NCBI RefSeq assembly: GCF_002934665.1
Contig: NZ_NIRS01000011.1
Coordinates: 1 to 43,362, forward strand
Direction of reading: 5' to 3'
DNA: 43,362 bases
Origin: Pseudomonas laurylsulfatiphila
GTDB lineage: Bacteria > Pseudomonadota > Gammaproteobacteria > Pseudomonadales > Pseudomonadaceae
The position numbers and the translations under genes were made by a program. The notes beneath the pieces are model-generated. The model was not told the DNA's origin. It made no database searches and saw only the letters and a list, made by a program, of their open reading frames with translations. Positions 25,490 through 34,947 of this stretch are shown here, piece by piece (the first letter of the stretch is position 1; each line of letters starts with the position of its first letter).

Positions 25490-27558
25490 ACGGATTTTTC
25501 GCAGGCATGCCCCCGGCGCGAGACTGGTTCTACGGGGTCCGCACCTTCGCCGCATCGATGATCGCGCTGTACATCGCCCTGCTCATGCAAATGCCGCGTC
25601 CGTACTGGGCGATGGCCACGGTGTACATCGTTTCCAGCCCGTTTCTCGGCCCTACCAGTTCCAAGGCGTTGTACCGGGCAGTCGGCACCTTTATCGGCGC
25701 TGCGGCGGCGGTTCTGTTCGTGCCGATGTTCGTGCAGAGTCCCTACGTGCTGGTGGTGGTGATTGCGCTGTGGACCGGCACGCTGCTGTTTCTGTCCCTG
25801 CATTTGCGCACCGCGAACAACTACGCCTTGATGCTCGCCGGTTACACCTTGCCGTTGATCGCCCTGCCGGTGGTGAACAACCCGCTAGGGGTGTGGGACG
25901 TGGCCGAGGCGCGGACCGAAGAAATCTTTCTGGGCATCGCGGTGGCCGCGGTGGTCGGTGCCATGTTCTGGCCGCGGCGCCTGGCACCGGTGTTCAATGA
26001 TTCGGTGAGCAAATGGTTTACCGATGCGTCGACCTACAGCCTGCGTTTCCTCAGTCGCAACGTGCAGCCTGAAGAAGTCAGTGCGTTGCGCGCATCGATG
26101 GTCGCCACCTTCAACTCCCTGGAGTTGATGATCGGTCAGTTGCCCCACGAAGGTTCGCGTCCGCAGACGGTGCGCAACACCAAGGAGTTGCGTGGGCGGA
26201 TGATTCACCTGCTGCCGGTAGTCGATGCCCTCGACGACGCGCTTTATGCCCTGGAACGACGTACGCCCGAGCTTGTGGACAAGTTCGCGCCGTTGCTGAC
26301 GGCCACCACCGAATGGCTCGGGCACAAGGATGCCGACCTTGACCGCTGGCAAGTACTGAAGGATCAACTGGAAGCCCTGCAACCCGCCCCCGAAGCGCTG
26401 GATGACCGCAAGCAACTGCTGTTCTCCAATGCGATTTATCGTCTCGGCGAGTGGATCGATTTGTGGCAGGACTGCCGCAGTCTGCAATACGCCATCCAGT
26501 GCGAAAGCCAGGACAGCTGGCGCGCGGTGTATCGGCACTGGCGGCTGGGGCGGCTCTCCCCGTTTCTGGATCGCGGCCTGATGTTGTACTCCGCGGCGTC
26601 CACCGTCACCGCGATTATCGTGGCCTCGGTGTTGTGGATTCTGCTCGGCTGGACCGATGGCGGCAGCGCCGTGATCCTGGCGGCGGTGGCGTGTAGCTTC
26701 TTCGCCTCGATGGACGACCCGGCGCCGCAGATTTACCGGTTCTTTTTCTGGACGGCGATGTCGGTGGTGTTCGCCAGCCTTTATCTGTTTTTGGTGCTGC
26801 CCAACCTGCATGACTTTCCGATTCTGGTGCTGGCGTTTGCCGTGCCGTTCATTTGCGTCGGCACCCTGACGGTCAAGCCGCAGTTTTACCTGGGCATGCT
26901 GCTGACGCTGGTCAACACCTCGTCCTTCATCAGCATTCAGGGTGCCTACGACGCCGACTTCCTCAGTTTCGCCAACTCCAACCTGGCCGGTCCCATGGGG
27001 CTGCTGTTCGCGTTCATCTGGACCCTGATCGCCCGGCCGTTCGGGGCCGAGCTGGCAGCCAAGCGCCTGACCCGTTTCAGCTGGCGTGACATTGTTGGTC
27101 TCTCCGAGCCGGCCACGTTGTCCGAACATCGGCTGTTGGGCATAAAGATGCTCGATCGGCTGATGCAGCACCTGCCGCGCCTGGCCATGACCGGCCAGGA
27201 CTCCGGCGTGGCACTGCGGGAAGTGCGGGTGGCGCTGAATCTGCTGGACCTGCTCGCTTATACGCCGCGTGTCATCGGTGTGCCGCAGGTGCTGCTGCGC
27301 CAGGTGGTGGCCGAGGTTGGCGAGTACTTCAAGGCCTGTCTCAAGGCCGGTGAGCGCTTGCAGGCACCAAGCCCGCTGCTGATGACCCTCGACCGCACGC
27401 GTCGCGCCCTCAGCGGTGCCGGCGATGACGAAACCCGTCGGCATCTGCTGCACGCCCTGAGCGGCCTGCGCCTGGCATTGTTGCCCGGCGTCGAATTCGT
27501 CGGCGCCGCCGAGCCCGAAGAACCGCTTCCCCATGGCATTGATGGAGCGCCTTTATGA
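25486..27558 (+). CDS. FUSC-family (AaeB-like) inner-membrane efflux transporter
   Basis: A 690-residue transporter. Seen: two membrane blocks (about residues 15-165 and 365-510), each with five or six helices, separated by a helical cytoplasmic domain, plus a helical C-terminus. RTFAASMIALYIALLMQMPR and PYWAMATVYIVSSPFLGPTS are the FUSC/AaeB start signature. Start TTG 25486 overlaps the MarR stop (TTGA). Known: AaeB-type proteins with an AaeA-like adaptor and a DUF1656 protein export aromatic carboxylates or confer fusaric-acid resistance. The following genes supply all partners. The substrate is not determined. Confidence 0.88.
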   Translation: MNGFFAGMPPARDWFYGVRTFAASMIALYIALLMQMPRPYWAMATVYIVSSPFLGPTSSKALYRAVGTFIGAAAAVLFVPMFVQSPYVLVVVIALWTGTLLFLSLHLRTANNYALMLAGYTLPLIALPVVNNPLGVWDVAEARTEEIFLGIAVAAVVGAMFWPRRLAPVFNDSVSKWFTDASTYSLRFLSRNVQPEEVSALRASMVATFNSLELMIGQLPHEGSRPQTVRNTKELRGRMIHLLPVVDALDDALYALERRTPELVDKFAPLLTATTEWLGHKDADLDRWQVLKDQLEALQPAPEALDDRKQLLFSNAIYRLGEWIDLWQDCRSLQYAIQCESQDSWRAVYRHWRLGRLSPFLDRGLMLYSAASTVTAIIVASVLWILLGWTDGGSAVILAAVACSFFASMDDPAPQIYRFFFWTAMSVVFASLYLFLVLPNLHDFPILVLAFAVPFICVGTLTVKPQFYLGMLLTLVNTSSFISIQGAYDADFLSFANSNLAGPMGLLFAFIWTLIARPFGAELAAKRLTRFSWRDIVGLSEPATLSEHRLLGIKMLDRLMQHLPRLAMTGQDSGVALREVRVALNLLDLLAYTPRVIGVPQVLLRQVVAEVGEYFKACLKAGERLQAPSPLLMTLDRTRRALSGAGDDETRRHLLHALSGLRLALLPGVEFVGAAEPEEPLPHGIDGAPL

Positions 27559-27764
27559 TCGGTGACCTGGATGTCAGCGGGGTGTTTCTGCCCACGCTGC
27601 TGGTGCTGATGGGCATTACGTATGTGTTGTACCTGTTGGTGCACGGGGTGCTGACGCGCCTGCACTTTTACCGTCTGGTCTGGCACCGGGCATTGTTCAA
27701 CGTGGCCCTCTACGCCCTGCTGCTTGGCGCCGTGGACTCACTCAGTCGATACCTGATGACATGA
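27555..27764 (+). CDS. DUF1656 small membrane protein of the efflux system
   Basis: A 69-residue protein with two membrane helices (about residues 10-32 and 45-64). FLPTLLVLMGITYVLYLLVH and FYRLVWHRALFNVALYALLL fit the DUF1656 (AaeX-like) family, which always accompanies FUSC transporters. Start ATG and stop TGA overlap both neighbours (ATGA at each end), so it is coupled to the transporter and the adaptor. Its exact role in the pump is unknown. Confidence 0.9.
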   Translation: MIGDLDVSGVFLPTLLVLMGITYVLYLLVHGVLTRLHFYRLVWHRALFNVALYALLLGAVDSLSRYLMT

Positions 27765-28648
27765 AAAAACCCTTTCTAACCCTTGGTCGCGTGGTGTTGA
27801 CCCTGCTGATCGTGAGCTTCGCCGTGGTCGTGGTCTGGCGCATGGTGATGTATTACATGTTCGCGCCCTGGACCCGCGATGGGCACATCCGTGCCGACAT
27901 CGTGCAAATCGCGCCGGATGTCTCCGGACTGATCCAGCAAGTGGAGGTGCGCGACAACCAGTTGGTCAAGCGCGGCCAGGTGCTGTTCAGCATCGATCCG
28001 GACCGCTTCAAGCTGGCCCTGCGTCAAGCGAAAGCGGCTGTCGCCGACCGCGAAGAAACCCTGGCCCAGGCCCAGCGTGAGGCCAAGCGAAACAAAGGCC
28101 TCGGTAACCTGGTGCCGGGTGAGCAACTGGAAGAAAGCCAGTCGAAAGTGGCCCGCGCCCAGGTGGCCCTGATGGAGGCCCAGGTGGCGGTGGACAGCGC
28201 GCAGCTCAACCTCGACCGCTCGGTGATCCGCAGCCCGGTGGACGGCTACGTCAACGACCGTGCGCCACGGGCCCAGGAGTTCGTGAGCGCCGGGCGTCCG
28301 GTGTTGTCGGTGGTCGACAGCAACTCGTTCCACATCGACGGCTATTTCGAAGAAACCAAACTGAACGGCATCCATATCGGCCAGAGCGTCGACATCCGGG
28401 TGATCGGCGACAATGCGCGCTTGCGCGGGCACGTAGAAAGCATCGTTGCCGGCATCGAAGACCGTGACCGCACCAGCGGCAACAACCTGCTGCCCAACGT
28501 CAACCCGGCCTTCAGTTGGGTGCGCCTGGCCCAACGGATTCCGGTGCGCATCGCCTTCGATGACGTGCCGGAAGATTTCCGCATGATCGCCGGGCGCACC
28601 GCCACTGTATCGATCATCGACGATCAGCAACGGGAGCCGACGCAATGA
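27761..28648 (+). CDS. HlyD-family periplasmic adaptor (AaeA-like) of the FUSC pump
   Basis: A 295-residue membrane fusion protein. Seen: N-terminal helix at about 10-30, FAPWTRDGHIRADIVQIAPD followed by VSGLIQQVEVRDNQLVKRGQ (lipoyl half one), a short coiled-coil hairpin, and RSVIRSPVDGYVNDRAPRAQ (lipoyl half two) before the beta-barrel. Its short hairpin is typical of AaeA-like adaptors. ATGA overlaps join it to the DUF1656 gene upstream and the NodT gene downstream. Confidence 0.9.
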   Translation: MKKPFLTLGRVVLTLLIVSFAVVVVWRMVMYYMFAPWTRDGHIRADIVQIAPDVSGLIQQVEVRDNQLVKRGQVLFSIDPDRFKLALRQAKAAVADREETLAQAQREAKRNKGLGNLVPGEQLEESQSKVARAQVALMEAQVAVDSAQLNLDRSVIRSPVDGYVNDRAPRAQEFVSAGRPVLSVVDSNSFHIDGYFEETKLNGIHIGQSVDIRVIGDNARLRGHVESIVAGIEDRDRTSGNNLLPNVNPAFSWVRLAQRIPVRIAFDDVPEDFRMIAGRTATVSIIDDQQREPTQ

Positions 28649-30093
28649 GCAAGGCCTCGGGTTTGGCGGTCGCCGGTTTAGGTTTGCTGCTGTCGGCGTG
28701 CCAGATGGTCGGGCCGGATTATCATTTGCCCGAAGAGGCGGCTGTCCATCGTCCAGACTTCCAGGGCGATCTGGCGGTCGACGGCAAAACGGTGGTGTCC
28801 GCACCGGTGCCGGCCGATTGGTGGCGCCTGTACAAGGACCCGCGACTCGACCAGCTGGTACAGCAGGCCATGGCCTCCAACACCGATTTGCGCGTGGCGG
28901 CAGCCAGTCTGTTGCGGTCTCGCGCTCAGGTGGATGAGGCCGAAGCGGCAGGCGGCTGGAGCGGCGGCGTGCAGATGGGGGCCCAGCGCTTGCAGGAGTC
29001 CGGCCAGGCGTTCCTGATACCGGAAAAAGTGCCGGTGGCCAACATTGGCGACATCGGCATCAGCGCGTCCTACCAGTTCGACCTGTTCGGTACCTTGCAA
29101 CGCGGTATCGAAGCGGCCAAGGCCAATGCCGATGCGACGCAGGCCGCCGCCGATACGGCACGCATCACCGTGGTGGCCGACGTGGTACGGGCCTACACCC
29201 AGGTGTGCGCGGCCAATGAAGAGCGGGAAATCGCCCAGCACTCCCTCGACCTGCAAGCGCAAAGCACCACACTGATCCAGCGCCTGCGCGATGCCGGGCG
29301 TGGCGATGAAACCCAGGTCACCCGCTCGCAAACCCAATTCAAATCCCTGCGCGCCGACATGCCGCGTTATGAGGCCTCACGTCAGGCCGGGCTGTATCGC
29401 CTGTCGATGTTGCTGGCCAAGCCGGTGGACCAACTGCCGGCCGGCACCGCCACCTGCGACGAGCTGCCGAAAATCGCGCAATTGGTCCCGGTGGGCGATG
29501 GCGCCGCGTTGCTCAAGCGTCGCCCCGATGTGCGGCAGGCCGAGCGGCGGCTGGCGGCCGCGACGGCCGGTATTGGTGTCGCCACGGGTGAGCTGTACCC
29601 GAACATCAGCATCGGCGCGACCATCGGTACCGTCGGCATCCTCGACGATCTCGGCGACCCGTCGACCAACCGCTGGGGCTTCGGCCCGTCGCTGACCTGG
29701 AAGGTGCCGACCAACGGCGCCCGGGCGCGCATCCGCGAAGCCGAAGCGGTGACCCAGGCGACGCTGGCGCATTTCGATGGGGTGGTGCTCAACGCGATTC
29801 GTGAAACCCAGACCAGCCTTGCCCAATACACGGCCTTGCTGCAACGCCGTGACGCCCTGGCCGATGCCGAGCAATCGGCCAAACTGGCGGCAGAACAGAC
29901 CCATCGCTTCTTCCAGGCCGGCCGCGAATCGTTTCTGGCGGACCTGCAAGCGACCCGCACCTACACGGATGTCACGGCGCAATTGGCCGCTGCCAACACC
30001 CAGGTGGCCGCCAGCCAGATCGATTTGTTCCTGGCGTTGGGCGGCGGCTGGGAAAGCGGACGAACGCAAGCGTCGAACTCCGGCAAACCCTGA
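28645..30093 (+). CDS. NodT-family outer-membrane efflux lipoprotein of the FUSC pump
   Basis: A 482-residue outer-membrane factor. Seen: lipoprotein signal peptide with lipobox LLSAC (Cys 19) followed by QMVGPDYHLPEE, the NodT start; DWWRLYKDPRLDQLVQQAMA; and LLKRRPDVRQAERRLAAATA with GVATGELYPNISIGATIG in the second repeat. It starts by an ATGA overlap with the adaptor gene and ends the five-gene operon. Unlike the homologous gene at 18721, its signal peptide has normal length. Confidence 0.91.
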   Translation: MSKASGLAVAGLGLLLSACQMVGPDYHLPEEAAVHRPDFQGDLAVDGKTVVSAPVPADWWRLYKDPRLDQLVQQAMASNTDLRVAAASLLRSRAQVDEAEAAGGWSGGVQMGAQRLQESGQAFLIPEKVPVANIGDIGISASYQFDLFGTLQRGIEAAKANADATQAAADTARITVVADVVRAYTQVCAANEEREIAQHSLDLQAQSTTLIQRLRDAGRGDETQVTRSQTQFKSLRADMPRYEASRQAGLYRLSMLLAKPVDQLPAGTATCDELPKIAQLVPVGDGAALLKRRPDVRQAERRLAAATAGIGVATGELYPNISIGATIGTVGILDDLGDPSTNRWGFGPSLTWKVPTNGARARIREAEAVTQATLAHFDGVVLNAIRETQTSLAQYTALLQRRDALADAEQSAKLAAEQTHRFFQAGRESFLADLQATRTYTDVTAQLAAANTQVAASQIDLFLALGGGWESGRTQASNSGKP

Positions 30094-30186
30094 GGCCGTT
30101 GCTATGCTTTGAAGTGTTGGAAGGGCGCCTCGTGCAAAGCGCCCTTTCTTCGCACAAGGCTCGCGCAGGTCAGGGGGAAACCAACA

Positions 30187-30822
30187 ATGAAAAACCCTTA
30201 TGCTCTCGGCTTCTGGTGCGCCGTCGTGGCGTTGGTGCTGCTGTCGGCCACCTATTTCTACGGCGTCATGCTGGCCCACCAGATCGACAAGGCTCTGGCG
30301 TTCCTCGACAGTGCCGTCGCGCTGATAGCCGTGATGTCCGTTGCGGTGGTGGCCTGGGCGTCGGTCCAGAATCAGCGCATCAAAAAAAGACAACTCGAAC
30401 AAGGCAAGACCCTGGTCCTGATCTGGGATACCAAGGTGGCGTTGCGTCGTGTCGAAACGGTGTTCGACCGTTATTTCTGGGGCAGTTACTGGCAACCGGG
30501 GCGCACGTTTCAGGAAGTCATGGGCGAATTGACCGGCACGCCGCTGGAAAAAAGCCTCGATACCCTGAAAAAACAGTGCCTGGCGCTCGACCGGCAAGTG
30601 GCGGACGACGGTCGGCACTGGCTCAGCAATGCCCGGGAGCTGGCGGATGTCGCAACGGCCATGGCCCGCGAACGTTATCAACTGGATGTCTGCGACCCGC
30701 GCGCGGAAGTGACGGGCGGAGCGGTGATCAACCGCGACTTCGAAGTGCTGGTGTACACCTGGACGGCGCGGCTCAAGAGCTTTGATCATCAACTCGATGA
30801 GATCGAAGTCCAGTATTCCTGA
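30187..30822 (+). CDS. Inner-membrane protein of unknown function
   Basis: A 211-residue protein I cannot assign to a named family. Seen: two N-terminal membrane helices (about residues 8-26 and 38-58), a basic turn IKKRQLEQGKTL, then a mostly helical soluble domain of about 140 residues rich in Trp and charged residues. GGGGGA lies about eight bases before ATG 30187; the frame extends upstream to 30109, but that part has no ribosome site. It lies 93 bases after the NodT gene and could be co-transcribed with the efflux operon. Confidence 0.75.
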   Translation: MKNPYALGFWCAVVALVLLSATYFYGVMLAHQIDKALAFLDSAVALIAVMSVAVVAWASVQNQRIKKRQLEQGKTLVLIWDTKVALRRVETVFDRYFWGSYWQPGRTFQEVMGELTGTPLEKSLDTLKKQCLALDRQVADDGRHWLSNARELADVATAMARERYQLDVCDPRAEVTGGAVINRDFEVLVYTWTARLKSFDHQLDEIEVQYS

Positions 30823-30842
30823 TTCTGTGTTGGCTGTTATAC

Positions 30843-30870
30843 CGCCTTCGCGAGCAGGCTCGCGAAGGCG
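30843..30870. repeat. Perfect 13-bp palindrome derived from REP
   Basis: CGCCTTCGCGAGC-AG-GCTCGCGAAGGCG. It is built of REP words but lacks the TCCCACA tails and the internal spacer. It looks like a REPIN collapsed to a single hairpin. Confidence 0.85.
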
Positions 30871-31036
30871 ATCGAACAGCTGCCCCCCCACGACACTCCT
30901 TCACCTTTAATCATTGGGCCGTTCGTCGCGCCTGATGCTAATCTGCATTCCACTTTCAGCGCAGTCGAGCCGCAACCCGTCATGGGTTCAGGGAAGACGA
31001 CCACACTTTCAACAACGGACATTGAACGGGTCATAC

Positions 31037-32542
31037 ATGAACAAATCAGCAGGCGTGCTACTGGGAATTGTTGTCGCAATCGGTGCCATCAGCGCAGGCG
31101 GAGCCTGGTTCACCGGCACCAAGCTTGAAGGTGTACTCAATAGCTCGATTGCCGATGCCAACAAGGAGCTGCAAGCGGCCATGGTCGGTTCCAACGGCAC
31201 CGCGTCGCTGGAACTGATATCGCTGGAGCGTCATGTATTCAGCAGCACCGCGCACTATCGCCTCAAGGGCGAAGGTGAAATGTTCGGCGAAGCACCGGTC
31301 GAGCTGCTGTTTGTCGATCACATCGAACACGGCCCGTTGCCGTTCTCGCGGTTGATGTCGCTGAAGTGGCTGCCGGTCCTGGCGACCAGTCACTACGAAC
31401 TGGAAAAGACCCCGCTCACCGAGAAGTGGTTTGCCGCCGCCAAGGACAAATCCCCACTGACCGGCGTGGTCAACATCGGTTATGACAACGCCACCAACGG
31501 CACCTTCGAGTTGCAGCCGCTGGAAATGGCGCTGGATGACAAGTCGAGCATGAAATTCTCCGGCCTGAGCATGGACGTCGACGCCAGCGCCAAGGCGCAG
31601 AAGGTCAAGGCCAGCGGCTACATGGACAGCCTGAAAGTGACCACCGTTTCTGAAGACCAGGCACCGGTGCAGGTTGAGTTGAACGGCCTGACCCTGGCCA
31701 GTAACCTGACCAAAAGTACCTACGGTTTCTATATCGGCGAGAACGTCCTTGAACTGGCCAGCGGCAAATCGACTTTTGGCGTCAAGCAGTCGGTGCTGGA
31801 CTTCAAGAAATTCGAGATGAAGAACCTGACGGAAGAAAAGGGCAGCAACGCTTCAGGGCGTGCCGATTACAAAGTTGGCGAAGTGTCCCTGAACGGCAAG
31901 GCCATCGGTTCCGGTGCTCTGGCCATGAGCGTGAAGAACCTCGACATTCCGGCCACGATGTCGTTGATGCAGGTCTACCAGAGCAAACTGCAGCCATATG
32001 AGCGTGCGGCGGCCGAAGCGACGGCAGCGGGCCTGCCGGCACCGGAACTGAAACTGACCGAAGCCGAAGAGGCATTGCTCAAATCCAGCCTGGAAAAACT
32101 GCTGGCGGCCGGGCCGCAAGTGGCTCTGGAAAACCTGTCGTTCAACACCGCCAACGGCGAGAGCCGTGCCAACATGGTGCTCGACCTGACCAAGCCACAA
32201 GCCATCGACCTGCCGACCGATCAGTTGGTCAGGCAGCTGATCGCACTGCTGGACTTCAAACTGCAAGTGTCCAAACCCATGCTGGTCGATGTGCTCACCG
32301 TGCAGTCGCAAATCGACGGTCAGACCGACGCCAAGCTGATTGCCGATCAGGCCACCGCCACCGCAGACATGTTCAGCAGCATGGCGGTCGGCAGCCAACT
32401 GGCAAAACTGGACGGCAACAACATCGTCACCACCTTGCGTTACGCCAATAATCAGGTGGACTTCAACGGCCAGAAAATGACCGTCGAAGAGTTTGCCGGT
32501 TTTGTCATGAGCAAGTTTGCGGAAACTGGCGCCACCGAATAA
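31037..32542 (+). CDS. YdgA/DUF945-family protein
   Basis: A 501-residue envelope protein of the DUF945 (YdgA) family. Seen: an N-terminal signal anchor (MNKSAGVLLGIVVAIGAISA, residues 5-23), then a long beta-rich periplasmic region, with helices around 315-360 (YERAAAEATAAGLPAPELKL) and a C-terminal VDFNGQKMTVEEFAGFVMSK. The family's role is undetermined. The ATG at 31037 is the only start directly before the signal anchor; the ribosome site (ACGGG) is weak. Monocistronic, followed by a terminator-like hairpin shared with the convergent reductase gene. Confidence 0.83.
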   Translation: MNKSAGVLLGIVVAIGAISAGGAWFTGTKLEGVLNSSIADANKELQAAMVGSNGTASLELISLERHVFSSTAHYRLKGEGEMFGEAPVELLFVDHIEHGPLPFSRLMSLKWLPVLATSHYELEKTPLTEKWFAAAKDKSPLTGVVNIGYDNATNGTFELQPLEMALDDKSSMKFSGLSMDVDASAKAQKVKASGYMDSLKVTTVSEDQAPVQVELNGLTLASNLTKSTYGFYIGENVLELASGKSTFGVKQSVLDFKKFEMKNLTEEKGSNASGRADYKVGEVSLNGKAIGSGALAMSVKNLDIPATMSLMQVYQSKLQPYERAAAEATAAGLPAPELKLTEAEEALLKSSLEKLLAAGPQVALENLSFNTANGESRANMVLDLTKPQAIDLPTDQLVRQLIALLDFKLQVSKPMLVDVLTVQSQIDGQTDAKLIADQATATADMFSSMAVGSQLAKLDGNNIVTTLRYANNQVDFNGQKMTVEEFAGFVMSKFAETGATE

Positions 32543-32560
32543 CGGCGGCCGTTTACCCGG

Positions 32561-32599
32561 AAACGCCCGGCCTATGCATTGCGCAGACGCTGGGCGTTT
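32561..32599. terminator. Possible bidirectional terminator
   Basis: AAACGCCC (32561-32568) pairs with GGGCGTTT (32592-32599), followed by TTGC. The loop of 23 bases is long, which lowers confidence, but it sits exactly between two convergent genes. Confidence 0.45.
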
Positions 32600-32614
32600 T
32601 GCTGTCCGGCATCG

Positions 32615-34144
32615 CTAGTTAACGTCACGGATCAGGCGCCATGCCTCATCCCAGGGCAACGGTTGTTTCATCCGCTCGGCAAGCATCGCCATGGCCCGGT
32701 CCATCTCGCAGGCTAGCGCCGCCGACACCACGCCATTTTTTCCGAACAGGCCTATGAAGGGCGGATCGTATGGGTCGCCCTTGAACTCGACCTCATCCCA
32801 GGCCTCGGCGTGCCCGAGGTAGTCGTAGGTCTTGCCGAAATGCCAGGTCCAGAAAAACGGCACGTCGAGGTAATGCTCGTCCCCGCCCAGCATATTGGCC
32901 GCTGCGATCCGCGCCTGTTGTTGGGCCAGTCGCCAGTGTTCGATGCGCACGTATTGGTTGTTCAGTGGGAAGGTGGCGATGTCGCCAGCCGCCCAGAGGC
33001 CGTCGGCCACGCGCATTGCGCCGTCGACACGCAGCGACTGATCCTGCTCTTTCGCCAGCCCGGTGAAGGCGGCGGTGGCCGGCGTGACGCCAATGCCGAC
33101 CAGCACCAGATCGGCCGCCAGGCGTTGGCCGTTGTCCAGACGCACGGCTTCGACCTTGTCCGTTCCTTCGATCTGCGCCGCATTGCCCTGGGTATGAAAC
33201 ATCACGCCATGGGCTTCATGCCGCGCGCGAATGGCCTTGCCGACCGTTTCGCCGAACTGTTTGGCAAAAGGCACTACGTGGTGGGCCAGCACAGTCACGT
33301 CCAGACCAAGCTGGCGCAGGGACGAGGCGGACTCCATGGCAATGAAACTGTCGCCGATGATCACCACCCGTTGGCCGGCGCTGGCGCTGTGCAGAATCTG
33401 CTGCGCATGGGCTCTGGAACGTAAAACGAACACCTGCGGCAAGTCGGCGCCGGACAGCGTCAACAAGTTGGGTATGCCGCCGGTGGCCAGCAGCGCGGCA
33501 TCGTAGGTCAGTGATTGGCCGTCAGTCAGCTGCAGTGTGCGGTTTGATGCGTCCAGGCTGGCGACTTCGCCCTGCAGGCGCTCGATCCGCTGCTCGCGGT
33601 AAAACGCCTCGTCGCGCAGCGGCGGGACCTCCTGCGGCGGCATTTCCCCGGCGATCACGTATTTGCTCAGCGCGGTGCGGTCGTATCCGGCATCGGCTTC
33701 GCGGTCGATCAACAGCACCCGGCCACCGAAACCTTTCTCGCGCAACGCCGCGGCTGCCGCCGTGCCTGCCGCGCCAGCGCCAATAATGATGAAGGTTCGT
33801 GGATCGTCGGCCGGTGGCGTGTGGGCGTCCGATAATGGCTGGTCGCCGACCCAGATGTCGCCGTCACGGACTTCGAGGGGATAGCGCTTGAGACTGTCCA
33901 GGGCCGGCGGTTCACACAGGCCGCCATCCTCGATCCGAAACTGCGCCTTGTGCCACGGACAGGTCAGGCGACCGTTGCATACCGCACCGTCAGCCAGCGG
34001 GGCGCCGGCATGCGGGCATTCGGCCTGATAAGCGCGAAGTTGCTCACCGGCCCGCAACAGGAGAATCTTGCTGCCCTGGACTTGCACTTCCAGACCCCGG
34101 TCTTCGGGCACATTGGTGACACGCGCAACGCGATGCAGAGTCAT
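32615..34144 (-). CDS. Rieske-domain FAD-dependent NAD(P)H oxidoreductase (AIF3-like)
   Basis: A 509-residue fusion of an N-terminal Rieske [2Fe-2S] domain with a ferredoxin-reductase-type flavoprotein. Seen: Rieske ligands C43/H45 (CPHAGAPL) and C62/H65 (CPWH); FAD-binding GAGAAG at 122-127; TALSKYVIAGEMPPQEVPPL; NAD(P)-binding VVIIGDSFIAMESASSLRQL; VGIGVTP; and the second FAD motif DGLWAAGDIATFPL. The layout matches AIF-like/nitrite-reductase-type small reductases with a Rieske head. Electron acceptor unknown. Transcribed alone, towards the DUF945 gene. Confidence 0.9.
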   Translation of the reverse strand: MTLHRVARVTNVPEDRGLEVQVQGSKILLLRAGEQLRAYQAECPHAGAPLADGAVCNGRLTCPWHKAQFRIEDGGLCEPPALDSLKRYPLEVRDGDIWVGDQPLSDAHTPPADDPRTFIIIGAGAAGTAAAAALREKGFGGRVLLIDREADAGYDRTALSKYVIAGEMPPQEVPPLRDEAFYREQRIERLQGEVASLDASNRTLQLTDGQSLTYDAALLATGGIPNLLTLSGADLPQVFVLRSRAHAQQILHSASAGQRVVIIGDSFIAMESASSLRQLGLDVTVLAHHVVPFAKQFGETVGKAIRARHEAHGVMFHTQGNAAQIEGTDKVEAVRLDNGQRLAADLVLVGIGVTPATAAFTGLAKEQDQSLRVDGAMRVADGLWAAGDIATFPLNNQYVRIEHWRLAQQQARIAAANMLGGDEHYLDVPFFWTWHFGKTYDYLGHAEAWDEVEFKGDPYDPPFIGLFGKNGVVSAALACEMDRAMAMLAERMKQPLPWDEAWRLIRDVN

Positions 34145-34283
34145 GATTGCTCTCCAGACAGACGTTTACTTATGAGTCTGGTGCTTATCGCGAGGTTCAG
34201 CCAATTCCCCCCTGCCACGGCGTGAACGGTCCGGCTATAGTTTGCACGCCGACGACGGCCCAACACGCACAAGGTGCTCCGGT

Positions 34284-34844
34284 ATGACCCGATTGACCTC
34301 AATCAACGCTTGGCTCGCAGCCGCCGCTGTCGCCCTTTGCGTGCAGTTCCCGGCTCAGGCCCAGGAACGCTTCACCCTGAACATTCCCGGAGTTTCCGAT
34401 GACCGTCTGTTCACATCGGCCGCTGCGAGCGATTCCGCAGGCTGTGGCGGACACAACATTTCCCCGGCATTGAACTGGAACACCGGCCCGGCCGCCACCC
34501 AAAGCTACGCCATCGTCATGCACGACCCGGACGGCCAGAAAGGCCAGGGCATCGATCAGTGGGTGCATTACGGCATCAAGGCCGGCACCCACCAGATCCC
34601 GGCCGGTGCCGGAAGCAAACCCGGCCTCGAGGGCGTTGGCGGTACCAACAGCAAAAACACCACCGGCTACATCGGCCCTTGCCCGCCCGTTGGCGACAGC
34701 GCGCACCACTACATCATCCAGATCTACGCCCTGGACCTGGCCCCGGACGCCTTGCCCGCCGGCCTGACCCGTGCGCAGCTGCTGGAAAAAATCAAAGGTC
34801 ACGTCCTGAGAAACAGCAGCGTGGTGCGGCGCTATCACCGCTAA
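34284..34844 (+). CDS. YbhB/YbcL-type Raf-kinase-inhibitor-like (PEBP) protein, exported
   Basis: A 186-residue protein of the PEBP-like YbhB/YbcL family. Seen: a Sec signal peptide (about residues 1-29, ending FPAQAQ), then FTLNIPGVSDDRLFTSAAAS, CGGHNISPALNWNTGP (family core with the SPxLxW motif), YAIVMHDPDGQ (DPD ligand-site motif), WVHYGI, GYIGPCPPVGDSAHHYIIQI and YALD. The ligand pocket is complete. Start ATG 34284 has AAGGTG upstream and stands next to the signal peptide. Physiological role in bacteria is unknown. Confidence 0.9.
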   Translation: MTRLTSINAWLAAAAVALCVQFPAQAQERFTLNIPGVSDDRLFTSAAASDSAGCGGHNISPALNWNTGPAATQSYAIVMHDPDGQKGQGIDQWVHYGIKAGTHQIPAGAGSKPGLEGVGGTNSKNTTGYIGPCPPVGDSAHHYIIQIYALDLAPDALPAGLTRAQLLEKIKGHVLRNSSVVRRYHR

Positions 34845-34947
34845 ACGCGGATTTGCAGAAAACTGAAGTGCGCAGCATGGCGGGGATTTGGCATCCGCCC
34901 CCGAAAGCGCGCACTATCAGGCCATAGCCGATGCGTTGGAGGATGCC

